Assembly: GCF_003501885.1 (NCBI RefSeq)
Contig: NZ_QWFA01000026.1
Location: 1 to 42,391, forward strand
Source of the DNA: Streptomyces globisporus
GTDB lineage: Bacteria > Actinomycetota > Actinomycetes > Streptomycetales > Streptomycetaceae
Direction of reading: 5' to 3'
Length of the DNA stretch: 42,391 bases
The notes under the pieces are model-generated. The model was not told the DNA's origin. It saw nothing but the letters and a program-made list of their open reading frames with translations, and searched no databases. The translations under genes and the position numbers were made by a program. Each line of letters starts with the position of its first letter. The first letter of the stretch is position 1. Shown in pieces: positions 7,734-14,828 of the stretch.

Positions 7734-8819
7734 TCAGCCGCGGATGGACCAGCCCCGTTCCTGGAGGGCCGCGCCGAGGACCGGGGCGGCGCTGGGTTCG
7801 ACCATGATCTGGACGAGCCCCGCCTGCTGGCCGGTGGCGTGCTCGATGCGGACGTCCTCGATGTTGACCCCGGCGCGCCCGGCGTCGGCGAAGATGGCGG
7901 CCAGCTCGCCCGGCTTGTCGCCGATGAGGACGGCGACGGTCTCGTACGCGGTGGGGGCGGCGCCGTGCTTGCCGGGGACCCGGACGCGGCCGGCGTTGCC
8001 GCGCCGCAGGACGTCCTCGATGGCGTGGGTGCCCGCGCTCCGCCGGTCCGCGTCGGCGGAGCCGATCCCGCGCAGCGCGGTCACGGTCTCCTCCAGGTCG
8101 GCGGCGACCCCGGCGAGGACGTCGGCGACCGGGCCGGGGTTGGCCGAGAGGATCTCCACCCACATCCGGGGGTCGGATGCGGCGATCCGGGTGACGTCGC
8201 GGATGCCCTGGCCGCACAGGCGTACGGCGGTCTCGTCGGCCTCCTCCAGCCGGGCGGCGACCATCGACGAGATCAGCTGCGGGGTGTGCGAGACCAGGGC
8301 GACGGCCCGGTCGTGGGCGTCGGCGTCCATGACGACGGGGACGGCCCGGCACAGGGCGACCAGCTCCAGCGCGAGGTTGAGCACCTCGGTGTCGGTGTCC
8401 CGGGTCGGGGTGAGGACCCAGGGGCGCCCCTCGAAGAGGTCGGGGGTGGCGGCCAGCGGACCGGACCGCTCCTTGCCCGCCATCGGATGCGTACCGATGT
8501 ACGGGGTGAGGTCGAGGCCGAGCGCCTCCAGCTCACGGCGCGGGCCGCCCTTGACGCTGGCGACGTCCAGGTAGCCGCGGGCCACCCCGTCGCGCATGGC
8601 GGTGGCGAGGACGGTGGCGGTGTGCGCGGGCGGCACGGCGACGACGGCGAGGTCGACCGGCCCGGCGGGCGGCTCCTCGGTCCCGGCGCCGAGGGCTGCG
8701 GCGGTGCGGGCCGACTCGGGGTCGTGGTCGACGAGGTGCACGTGGATGCCGCGGCCGGCCAGTGCGAGGGCGGCGGAGGTGCCGACGAGCCCGGTTCCGA
8801 TGACGAGGGCGGTTCTCAC
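7734..8819 (-). CDS. tyrA: Prephenate dehydrogenase with C-terminal ACT domain
   Basis: 361 residues. The N-terminal Rossmann motif is ALVIGTGLVGTSAALALAGR, followed by the prephenate-dehydrogenase block YIGTHPMAGKERSGP and the helical domain with LVSHTPQLISSMVAARL. The last about 75 residues (TVAVLIGDKPGELAAIFADA) form an ACT regulatory domain, which in this family usually mediates tyrosine feedback. It oxidatively decarboxylates prephenate to 4-hydroxyphenylpyruvate with NAD. The GTG at 8819 overlaps the aroH stop (GTGA), coupling it to chorismate mutase, which makes its substrate. Confidence 0.95.
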   Translation of the reverse strand: MRTALVIGTGLVGTSAALALAGRGIHVHLVDHDPESARTAAALGAGTEEPPAGPVDLAVVAVPPAHTATVLATAMRDGVARGYLDVASVKGGPRRELEALGLDLTPYIGTHPMAGKERSGPLAATPDLFEGRPWVLTPTRDTDTEVLNLALELVALCRAVPVVMDADAHDRAVALVSHTPQLISSMVAARLEEADETAVRLCGQGIRDVTRIAASDPRMWVEILSANPGPVADVLAGVAADLEETVTALRGIGSADADRRSAGTHAIEDVLRRGNAGRVRVPGKHGAAPTAYETVAVLIGDKPGELAAIFADAGRAGVNIEDVRIEHATGQQAGLVQIMVEPSAAPVLGAALQERGWSIRG

Positions 8820-9178
8820 TGGGCGATGTCCTTGCGCAGGGCGGCGGTGGCGCCGAGGTAGACGTGGCTGATCTCGGCGCGCGAGAGGTAGGTCTCGACA
8901 TGCACGAGGATACGGACGACCCGGGGCATCGCCCCGTCGATGTCCAGCTCCTGGGCGCAGATCAGGGGTACGTCGACGATCCCGAGGCCGCGCGCGGCGG
9001 CGGCCGGGAAGTCGCTGCGCAGGTCCGGGGTGGCGGTGAACCAGATGCTGATCAGGTCGTCGGCGACGAGCTCGTTGCGTTCCAGGACGGCGGTCAACAG
9101 CTCCCCGACCCGCTCGTCCATGTGCCCGGCCTCGTCCCGCTCCAGCTGGACGGCGCCCCGGACCGCTCGTACCGCCAC
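8816..9178 (-). CDS. aroH: Chorismate mutase, AroH type
   Basis: 120 residues, the normal length for the trimeric AroH class. It has the N-terminal VRAVRGAVQLERDE with the catalytic Arg, the IWFTATPDLRSDFPAAAAR block, the CAQELDIDGAMPRVVRIL segment with the active-site Glu and Arg, and the HVYLGATAALRKD C-terminus. It converts chorismate to prephenate, which the overlapping downstream gene tyrA uses. GTG start at 9178 with AGGAG about 7 nt upstream. A possible promoter (-10 TACGCT at 9253-9258 on the minus strand) lies upstream, with low certainty. Confidence 0.95.
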   Translation of the reverse strand: MAVRAVRGAVQLERDEAGHMDERVGELLTAVLERNELVADDLISIWFTATPDLRSDFPAAAARGLGIVDVPLICAQELDIDGAMPRVVRILVHVETYLSRAEISHVYLGATAALRKDIAQ

Positions 9179-9429
9179 GTCGCACTCCTCGTTCTTCGCT
9201 GCTCTTCGGTGCCCGGGCCCGGCGCCTTCCGGCGGGACCCGCTGCTCTCCTCAGCGTAGATCGACTGCGGCGGAGCCGGTCACGGCGTTCCGTCCGTGAG
9301 ACGGGCGGGTCGCAGCCGTCGGAGCACTGTCCGCCACCCGGTCGGGGGCACGGTCCGCCCGGTTGCTTCGCCTGGGGCCCCGCCGCCGCCACGATGGCCC
9401 CCACCCACCGCCACCGAAGGAGAGCCCTC

Positions 9430-9852
9430 ATGAACGCACGGCGAAGGACGGTGCTGGCCGCGGGTGCGGCGGGCGCCGCCGCCCTGGCCACCGGCTGCGG
9501 ATCCTCCGACGGGGACGGCGGCGACGCGAGCCCGACGCCGAGCGCGCCGGGGGACGCCACGGGTGGGGCGGAGCTGGCCGGGACCGGGGACATCCCGGTC
9601 GGCGGGGGCACCATCTTCAAGGAGCGGAAGATCGTGGTGACGCAGCCGACGGAGGGGGACTTCAAGGCGTTCTCCGCCGTCTGCACCCATGCGAGCTGTC
9701 TCGTCTCGACGGTGAGCGACGGCACCATCAACTGCCCGTGTCACGGAAGCAAGTTCAGCATCACGGACGCGGCGGTCGAGGCCGGACCGGCGACCCGGCC
9801 GCTGCCCGCCGAGGAGATCAGCGTCTCGGGCGGGGCGATCCGGCTGGGCTGA
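9430..9852 (+). CDS. Rieske [2Fe-2S] lipoprotein-like protein, exported
   Basis: 140 residues. The N-terminus MNARRRTVLAAGAAGAAALA has a twin-arginine-like motif, a hydrophobic segment and a following ATGC that can serve as a lipobox (Cys23). A Ser/Gly/Asp linker follows. The Rieske domain has both cluster motifs, CTHASC and CPCHGS (two Cys and two His), followed by KFSITDAAVEAGPATRPLP. Tat export of a folded Fe-S protein and outer-face membrane anchoring fit. The electron partner is unknown: no cytochrome b or oxygenase gene is adjacent. ATG 9430 has GAAGGAG upstream. Confidence 0.88.
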   Translation: MNARRRTVLAAGAAGAAALATGCGSSDGDGGDASPTPSAPGDATGGAELAGTGDIPVGGGTIFKERKIVVTQPTEGDFKAFSAVCTHASCLVSTVSDGTINCPCHGSKFSITDAAVEAGPATRPLPAEEISVSGGAIRLG

Positions 9853-9907
9853 CAGCGGACCCGAAATGCAAGGGACGCCGCGGCCCGCTCCCCGTACGCT
9901 CGCGGCC

Positions 9908-10603
9908 ATGATCTCCGCCACCGACGAGGCACTCGTACGCGACCACACGGTCTACGCCTGTGTGATGGGTTCGCGCGCGTTCGGACTGGCCACGGAGGAC
10001 AGCGACACGGACCGGCGGGGTGTGTTCCTGGCGCCCACCCCGCTCTTCTGGCGGTTCGAGAAGCCGCCGACGCATGTCGACGGCCCCGCGCCGGAGCAGT
10101 TCTCCTGGGAGCTGGAGCGCTTCTGCGAGCTGGCGCTCCGGGCCAACCCGAACGTGCTGGAGTGCCTGCACTCCCCGCTGGTGGAGTCCGTGGACGACAC
10201 CGGCCGGGAGCTGCTGGCGCTGCGCGGGGCGTTCCTGTCGCGGCTCGCCCACGGCACGTTCGTCCGGTACGCGCTGGGCCAGCGGAGAAAGCTGGAGGCG
10301 GACGTACGGGTGCACGGCGCGCCGCGCTGGAAGCACGCGATGCATCTGCTGAGGCTGCTGGCGAGCAGCCGGGATCTGCTGCGTACGGGCGAGCTGCGCG
10401 TCGACGTCGGCGATGCGCGTCAGGAGCTGCTGGCGGTGAAGCGGGGCGAGGTGTCCTGGGTGGAGGTGGAGCGCCGGATGGACCGCCTCGGCGAGGAGAA
10501 CGACGAGGCGGCTGCCCGGTCCTCGCTTCCGGCGGAGCCGGACCGGGCGGCCGTGGAGGACTTCCTCGTCCGGACCCGGCGGGCCTCGGCGGCGCGGGGC
10601 TAG
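9908..10603 (+). CDS. Predicted nucleotidyltransferase (DNA polymerase beta-like superfamily)
   Basis: 231 residues. Residues 21-40 hold the nucleotidyltransferase signature GSRAFGLATEDSDTDRRGVF: the GS motif and the DxD metal-binding acidic pair. The block KHAMHLLRLLASSRDLLRTG is also typical of this family (YcgL-like, COG3541 type). The target of nucleotidyl transfer is not known. ATG 9908 has no clear ribosome site. It is 55 bp after the Rieske gene on the same strand and convergent with the SRPBCC gene. Confidence 0.85.
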   Translation: MISATDEALVRDHTVYACVMGSRAFGLATEDSDTDRRGVFLAPTPLFWRFEKPPTHVDGPAPEQFSWELERFCELALRANPNVLECLHSPLVESVDDTGRELLALRGAFLSRLAHGTFVRYALGQRRKLEADVRVHGAPRWKHAMHLLRLLASSRDLLRTGELRVDVGDARQELLAVKRGEVSWVEVERRMDRLGEENDEAAARSSLPAEPDRAAVEDFLVRTRRASAARG

Positions 10604-10681
10604 GGGGATCCGCCGGACACCCCCTGGGGCACGCGAGCCCGGCCCGATCGGCCAACCACTCCCCCCGGGCCTCCGGCGGGC

Positions 10682-11134
10682 TCAGAGCGTGCGGGGACCG
10701 CCCGCCTCGGCCGTGAGCTCGGCCAGCTTCTGGAACTCGCCCAGGTCGTAGTTGGCCAGCGTGGAGTCGAGGTTGGTCAGCGCCCCGAGGCGCTCGACGA
10801 AGCCCTGCGGGTCGTACTCGATCTGCAGGGCGACACGGCTGGACGTGTCGTCGAGCCGGTGGAAGGTGACGACCCCCGCGTGGTGGACCCCTTCGGTCGT
10901 CTTCCAGGCGATGCGTTCCTCGGGGATCACCTCCGTCAGTTCGGCGACGAAGTTCTTGTCCGCGCCGGGCAGCGAGAGCTGCCAGGCGAAGCGCCGCTCG
11001 TCGATCGGATCGACGCGCTGTACATGGCTCAGGAACCGCGGCCACTGGGTGACGTCGCTCCACAGGGACCAGGTGACGGCCACCGGGGCCTTGATGTCGA
11101 CGGTCTCGACGAGTGAGGAGGACACGGATACCAC
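10682..11134 (-). CDS. SRPBCC (START/Bet v1-like) family protein
   Basis: 150 residues beginning VETVDIKAPVAVTWSLWSDV after a short N-terminus, followed by TQWPRFLSHVQRVD and WKTTEGVHHAGVVTFHRLDD. This is the polyketide-cyclase/dehydrase-type SRPBCC pattern, a hydrophobic ligand-binding helix-grip fold. The ligand and reaction are unknown. Two GTG codons are possible starts (11134 with GAAGG 4 nt away, and 11125). It is convergent with the nucleotidyltransferase gene and 53 bp downstream of the ADP-ribosylglycohydrolase gene on the same strand. Confidence 0.85.
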   Translation of the reverse strand: MVSVSSSLVETVDIKAPVAVTWSLWSDVTQWPRFLSHVQRVDPIDERRFAWQLSLPGADKNFVAELTEVIPEERIAWKTTEGVHHAGVVTFHRLDDTSSRVALQIEYDPQGFVERLGALTNLDSTLANYDLGEFQKLAELTAEAGGPRTL

Positions 11135-11187
11135 CAGACCTTCGTACGGGAACGGGTTCCGCCCTCTCGTACCCGGTCGCCCGCCGC

Positions 11188-12213
11188 TCAGGCGTCCCAG
11201 AGTGCCGCGAGGGACAGCAGGTCGCTGCGGTACTCGATGCGCTCGGACCACTCCTTGGGCCAGGCCGCCGCGCCCAGGTGCGCCCCGGCCAGCGCTCCGG
11301 TCAGGCAGGCGATGGAGTCGGAGTCGCCGCGGGTGCAGGCGGCCCGGCGCAGGGCGGTGACGGGCTCCTCGGGGAAGAGCAGGAAGCAGTGCAGGGCGGT
11401 GGCGAGGGCCTCCTCGGCGATCCAGCCGTCGCCGGTCCGCTCGCACGGGTCGGTCTCGGGCGAGGGGTCGCGCAGGGCGTCCCGGACGGTCTCCAGGGCC
11501 GCCAGGCACTCGTCCCAGCCGCGCTGGATGTACGCCTGCGGGGTGGCGTCGCCCGCGTGGTGCCAGAGGTTGCCGAGCCAGCGGGTGTGGTAGCGGCCCC
11601 GGTTCTCGACGGCGTAGCTGCGCAACTGGCCGATCAGACCGAGGGGTTCCGCGCCCTGGGCGAGCAGGAACACCGCACGGGCCAGCAGGTCGGAGGCGGC
11701 CAGGGCGGTGGGGTGGCCGTGGGTGAGGGCGGCCTGGAGTTGGGCGGCACCGGCCCGCTGCTCCTCGCTGAGGCCGGGGACCAGGCCGACGGGGGCGACC
11801 CGCATGTTGGCGCCGCAGCCCTTGGAGTGCGTTTGGCTGGCCTCCTGCCAGATCCGGGTGTGTTCGAGCAGCCGGCAGGCGGTGAGGCAGGTGTTGCCGG
11901 GGGCACGGTTGTTGTCCGGCGCGTGGTACCAGGCGATGAACTCGGCGCCGACCGGGCCCACCATCCGTTCGGGGGTGAGCAGTCCGCTGTCCGTGGCGGT
12001 ACGGATGCCCCGGCCCAGCGCGATCGTCATCTGGGTGTCGTCGGAGACGACGGCGGGCTCCAGCAGTGGCATCTGCCGCCAGGGGCCGAACTTGGCGAGG
12101 ATGGAGGGCACGTCGTTGAACTCGGTGGGGAAGCCGAGCGCGTCCCCGAGGGCGAGCCCGGTCAGGACGCCGGTCGCGGCCTGCTTGGTGAGGGGCGGGA
12201 TGGCGAGGGTCAT
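11188..12213 (-). CDS. ADP-ribosylglycohydrolase family protein (DraG/ARH-like)
   Basis: 341 residues. It has the metal-binding motifs of the family: an early GLALGDALGFPTEF, then VVSDDTQMTIALGRGI, and the C-terminal ACTRGDSDSIACLTGALAGA. These provide the acidic residues for the dinuclear Mg site. Family members remove ADP-ribose from modified proteins or hydrolyse ADP-ribosyl compounds. The ATG overlaps the stop of the NrtR-type gene (ATGA). Being in one operon with NAD-salvage genes and an ADP-ribose-sensing regulator, it may link ADP-ribose release to NAD homeostasis (inference). The exact substrate is not known. Confidence 0.92.
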   Translation of the reverse strand: MTLAIPPLTKQAATGVLTGLALGDALGFPTEFNDVPSILAKFGPWRQMPLLEPAVVSDDTQMTIALGRGIRTATDSGLLTPERMVGPVGAEFIAWYHAPDNNRAPGNTCLTACRLLEHTRIWQEASQTHSKGCGANMRVAPVGLVPGLSEEQRAGAAQLQAALTHGHPTALAASDLLARAVFLLAQGAEPLGLIGQLRSYAVENRGRYHTRWLGNLWHHAGDATPQAYIQRGWDECLAALETVRDALRDPSPETDPCERTGDGWIAEEALATALHCFLLFPEEPVTALRRAACTRGDSDSIACLTGALAGAHLGAAAWPKEWSERIEYRSDLLSLAALWDA

Positions 12214-12974
12214 CGGTCGTGTCCTTCCGTTCCGGAGGAGGAGGCGTCGGTGCGCGGCGGGCGCAGGAGCGGCGGGTGCAGGGCGGTGGCGTCGCCCGCC
12301 CGGTAGAGGGCTGCGGGTTTGCCCCGGCCGCCGGTGCGGCGCGGCGGGCCGCCGACCGGCTGGACGAAGCCCGGCGCGCTCAGGACCTTGCGCCGGAAGT
12401 TGGGGCGGTCCAGCTCGACGCCCCAGACGGTCTCGTAGACCTGCTGGAGCTCGCCGAGGGTGAACTCCGCGGGGCAGAACGCGGTGGCCAGGCAGCTGTA
12501 TTCGAGCTTGGCGCCGATCCGGTCACGGGCGTCGGCGAGGATCCGGTCGTGGTCGAAGGCCAGGGGCCCGACGGCGTCCGCGTCCCACCACCGGGCGCTC
12601 GCCGCGTCGCCGCCGCCGCGCGGTTCGGGGAGGTCCGGCAGGAGGGCGGCGTAGGCGACGGAGACGACCCGCATCCTCGGGTCGCGGTCCGGGTCGGTGT
12701 AAGTGCGCAGCTGTTCGAGGTGGAGGGCGCCGACGGTGCCGGGGCCGAGGCCCGTCTCCTCGGCCAGTTCGCGGCGGGCGGCGTCGCCCGCGGACTCACG
12801 GGGCAGCAGGAAGCCGCCGGGCAGCGCCCACCGGCCCCGGAAGGGCTCCTGGCCGCGTTCGACGAGCAGCACGTGCAGCCGGGCGTCACGGACGGTGAAG
12901 ACCGCGAGGTCGACGGTGACCGCGAACGGGGCGTAGGCGTGCGGGTCGTAGCCCTCGGGGGCAGGGTTGCTCAT
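12210..12974 (-). CDS. nrtR: NrtR-type Nudix regulator of NAD metabolism
   Basis: 254 residues: an N-terminal Nudix domain and a C-terminal winged-helix domain (FTLGELQQVYETVWGVELDR, NFRRKVLSAPGFVQP, GKPAALYRAG). NrtR proteins repress NAD biosynthesis or salvage genes and release DNA when ADP-ribose binds the Nudix domain. The Nudix box (residues 54-76, GFLLPRESAGDAARRELAEE then TGL) fits G-x5-E-x7-REU-xEExGU completely, so hydrolytic activity may remain. It overlaps both neighbours by ATGA. The 25-bp palindrome at 14718-14742 before pnuC is its likely operator. Confidence 0.9.
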   Translation of the reverse strand: MSNPAPEGYDPHAYAPFAVTVDLAVFTVRDARLHVLLVERGQEPFRGRWALPGGFLLPRESAGDAARRELAEETGLGPGTVGALHLEQLRTYTDPDRDPRMRVVSVAYAALLPDLPEPRGGGDAASARWWDADAVGPLAFDHDRILADARDRIGAKLEYSCLATAFCPAEFTLGELQQVYETVWGVELDRPNFRRKVLSAPGFVQPVGGPPRRTGGRGKPAALYRAGDATALHPPLLRPPRTDASSSGTEGHDR

Positions 12975-14050
12975 CGTTTCTCCGGGAGAGGTGCGGCGAA
13001 GTCCCAGCCGGTGGCGAGGAGTTCGTCGACGGCGGCGACCGCGGCAGCGAGCCGCGTCCCGGGCGGTCCGGTCATCTCGATGAACCGGCGTCCGGTGCGG
13101 GTGAGTTCGGCGCGGAAACGGTCGGTCATCCAGGGCCGCAGCTCCTCGCCGTCGCGCAGTCCGTCGTCCTCGAAGGCGACGCCCTCGTGGTCGGTGAGCA
13201 GCCACAGGTGGTGGTCGGCCCGGTCGGCGATCTCCTCGACGAGGGGGTTGCGGCCGCCGACGTACCGCTCGTGCCAGACGGTGGTGGCGAAGGAGTCGGT
13301 GTCGCAGAAGAGCACCGGGGACCCGGCGCGGGCGGCGGCCTCCTCGCGCTCGTTCTGGGTCCGCGCGATGAGCGGGAAGTCGTCGGTGGTGAAGGTGACG
13401 TCCTCCCAGGCAGCCCCGGGCCATTGTCCGCGCAGCGCGGCGAGCTTGTCCTCGCTGCACTCGCGCCCGTACTCGGCGACGTACCCCGTACGTGCCCACA
13501 CCCCGCCGCGCGCCCGGTAGTGGGCGGCGAGCGCCCGGGCGAGGGTGGTGGTGCCGGTGGACTCCGCGCCGAGGACGACGACACGGCGGGCGAGGCCGGC
13601 CCGTACGGGCGGCTGGAGGAAGTCCCAGCATCCGGCCGGGTCCGCGCGCACGGCGGTGCCGGAGACCGGGAAGAGGGTGCGGTCGGGGTCGACGAGCACG
13701 GAGTCCGCGCCGAAGCGGCGGCCCAGTTCCTCCCCGTACGCCTCCGAGGTGAAGACCGCGTCCACGCGCTCGGGCACGGCCGCCCTGAAGACGGCCATGT
13801 GCGCGTCCCAGACCGCCGGGTCATTGACATCCATGTGCGTGTCGTCGACCGCGCCCACCACCGTGACGTCCGGGTGCACCTCGCGCATCCAGGCGACCCG
13901 GTCCGCGAGGGGGACGGACTCCACGGAGGCGGCGCAGACCAGCACGGTCAGCCGTTCGCAGCGGTCCTGGGCGGTCCGGACGAGGTGGTGGTGGCCGGCG
14001 TGCGGCGGGTAGAACTTGCCGAGGACCAGGCCGTGTTCGTAGCGCTTCAT
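12971..14050 (-). CDS. nadR: NadR-type bifunctional NMN adenylyltransferase / ribosylnicotinamide kinase
   Basis: 359 residues. The N-terminal adenylyltransferase domain has GKFYPPHAGHHHL (HxGH at 17-20) and the PVSGTAVR motif (128-135). The C-terminal kinase-like domain starts with VVVLGAESTGTTTLARALA (P-loop 161-168) and has FCDTDSFATTVWHERY. NadR-type enzymes phosphorylate nicotinamide riboside and adenylate the resulting NMN to NAD. It lacks the E. coli HTH domain; here regulation probably belongs to NrtR. The P-loop lysine is replaced by threonine (GTTT instead of GKS/T). Starts and stops overlap pnuC and nrtR by ATGA. Confidence 0.9.
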   Translation of the reverse strand: MKRYEHGLVLGKFYPPHAGHHHLVRTAQDRCERLTVLVCAASVESVPLADRVAWMREVHPDVTVVGAVDDTHMDVNDPAVWDAHMAVFRAAVPERVDAVFTSEAYGEELGRRFGADSVLVDPDRTLFPVSGTAVRADPAGCWDFLQPPVRAGLARRVVVLGAESTGTTTLARALAAHYRARGGVWARTGYVAEYGRECSEDKLAALRGQWPGAAWEDVTFTTDDFPLIARTQNEREEAAARAGSPVLFCDTDSFATTVWHERYVGGRNPLVEEIADRADHHLWLLTDHEGVAFEDDGLRDGEELRPWMTDRFRAELTRTGRRFIEMTGPPGTRLAAAVAAVDELLATGWDFAAPLPEKR

Positions 14051-14703
14051 ACCGCGGCCGCCTCCGGGGTCCGGGCCTCGCGTGCGGTCAGGTCGCGGTG
14101 CCAGTTGCGCAGGCCGACCAGGCAGAGCGCGAGGAACCCGGCGTACAGCAGCGAGGTCAGATACAGCCCCTTGTGGGCGTAGAGCGGGATGTAGACCACG
14201 TCGGCGGCGATCCACAGCCACCAGGACTCCAGCCGCTTCCGGCACTGCCCGTACGTCGCCATCAGCGAGAGCGAGGTCGTCAGGGCGTCCCAGAACGGGA
14301 CGGTGGAGTCGGTGGCCCGGGACAGCAGCAGCGTGATCGCGGCGGTCCCCACCACCCCCGCCGCGAGCAGCCAGGACCATTCGGTGCGGGTCGTCCTGCG
14401 CACCGGCAGGACCGAGGTCCCTGGTCCACCCCCGTGGGTCCAGGTCCACCAGCCGTACGCGGCGAGGGTGATGAAGACGATCTGGAGACCGGCGTCGGCG
14501 TACAGACCGGCCTGGGTGAACAGCAGGATGAAGAAGAGGTTGTTGGTGATGCCGATCGGCCAGTTGGCGATGTGCTGGCGGGCCACGAGCCAGACGCAGA
14601 GCGCCCCGCTGCCGAAGCCCAGCACCTCGGTCCAGCTGACCGGGGTGTCCAGGACCGTCACCAGGGGCTGCTGCAGGGGATCGAGTATCTCCGCGAGGCT
14701 CAC
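14047..14703 (-). CDS. pnuC: PnuC-family nicotinamide riboside transporter
   Basis: 218 residues with several membrane segments (FGSGALCVWLVARQHIANWP, LFFILLFTQAGLY, IVFITLAAYGWWTW, LLAAGVVGTAAITLLL, WWLWIAADVVYIPLY, LTSLLYAGFLALCLVG). The patterns NWPIGITNN and AAYGWWTW, and ESWWLWIAADVVYIPLY, are characteristic of PnuC. Family members facilitate uptake of nicotinamide riboside, trapped by phosphorylation. GTG 14703 is chosen because AAGGAGG lies about 8 nt upstream. First gene of a four-gene coupled operon. Confidence 0.92.
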   Translation of the reverse strand: MSLAEILDPLQQPLVTVLDTPVSWTEVLGFGSGALCVWLVARQHIANWPIGITNNLFFILLFTQAGLYADAGLQIVFITLAAYGWWTWTHGGGPGTSVLPVRRTTRTEWSWLLAAGVVGTAAITLLLSRATDSTVPFWDALTTSLSLMATYGQCRKRLESWWLWIAADVVYIPLYAHKGLYLTSLLYAGFLALCLVGLRNWHRDLTAREARTPEAAAV

Positions 14704-14717
14704 GGGCCCGCCTCCTT

Positions 14718-14742
14718 CTTTATAGTCACTCTGACTATAAAG
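14718..14742 (-). promoter_or_regulatory. 25-bp palindrome before pnuC, probable NrtR operator
   Basis: CTTTATAGTCA (14718-14728) and TGACTATAAAG (14732-14742) are exact reverse complements around a 3-nt centre. It is strikingly AT-rich for this DNA. Its downstream edge is just upstream of the pnuC ribosome site. On the minus strand a -10-like TATAGT (14739-14734) is inside it, with TTTTGC/TTGCTG about 15-17 nt upstream as a possible -35. Binding there would block transcription. Assignment to NrtR rests on the operon containing that regulator. Confidence 0.75.
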
Positions 14743-14760
14743 GCTGGACGGGGACAGCAA

Positions 14761-14816
14761 AAGGCCCGCGGCCGGTTCTGTTCGAACTTTCCGAACGGAT
14801 ACCGGCCGCGGGCCTT
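14761..14816. terminator. Terminator after the pseudouridine synthase gene
   Basis: AAGGCCCGCGGCCGG (14761-14775) and CCGGCCGCGGGCCTT (14802-14816) form a perfect 15-bp stem. Its 26-nt loop can fold further (GTTCG with CGAAC). It lies 12 bp after the stop of the gene ending at 14829 and upstream of the pnuC promoter, insulating the two operons. Confidence 0.75.
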
Positions 14817-14828
14817 GGCGGGGAGCCT

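Noticed and set aside
10604..10681. Possible terminator between convergent genes
   Set aside because: Only a short GCCCGG/CCGGGC pairing with a very long loop; not convincing.
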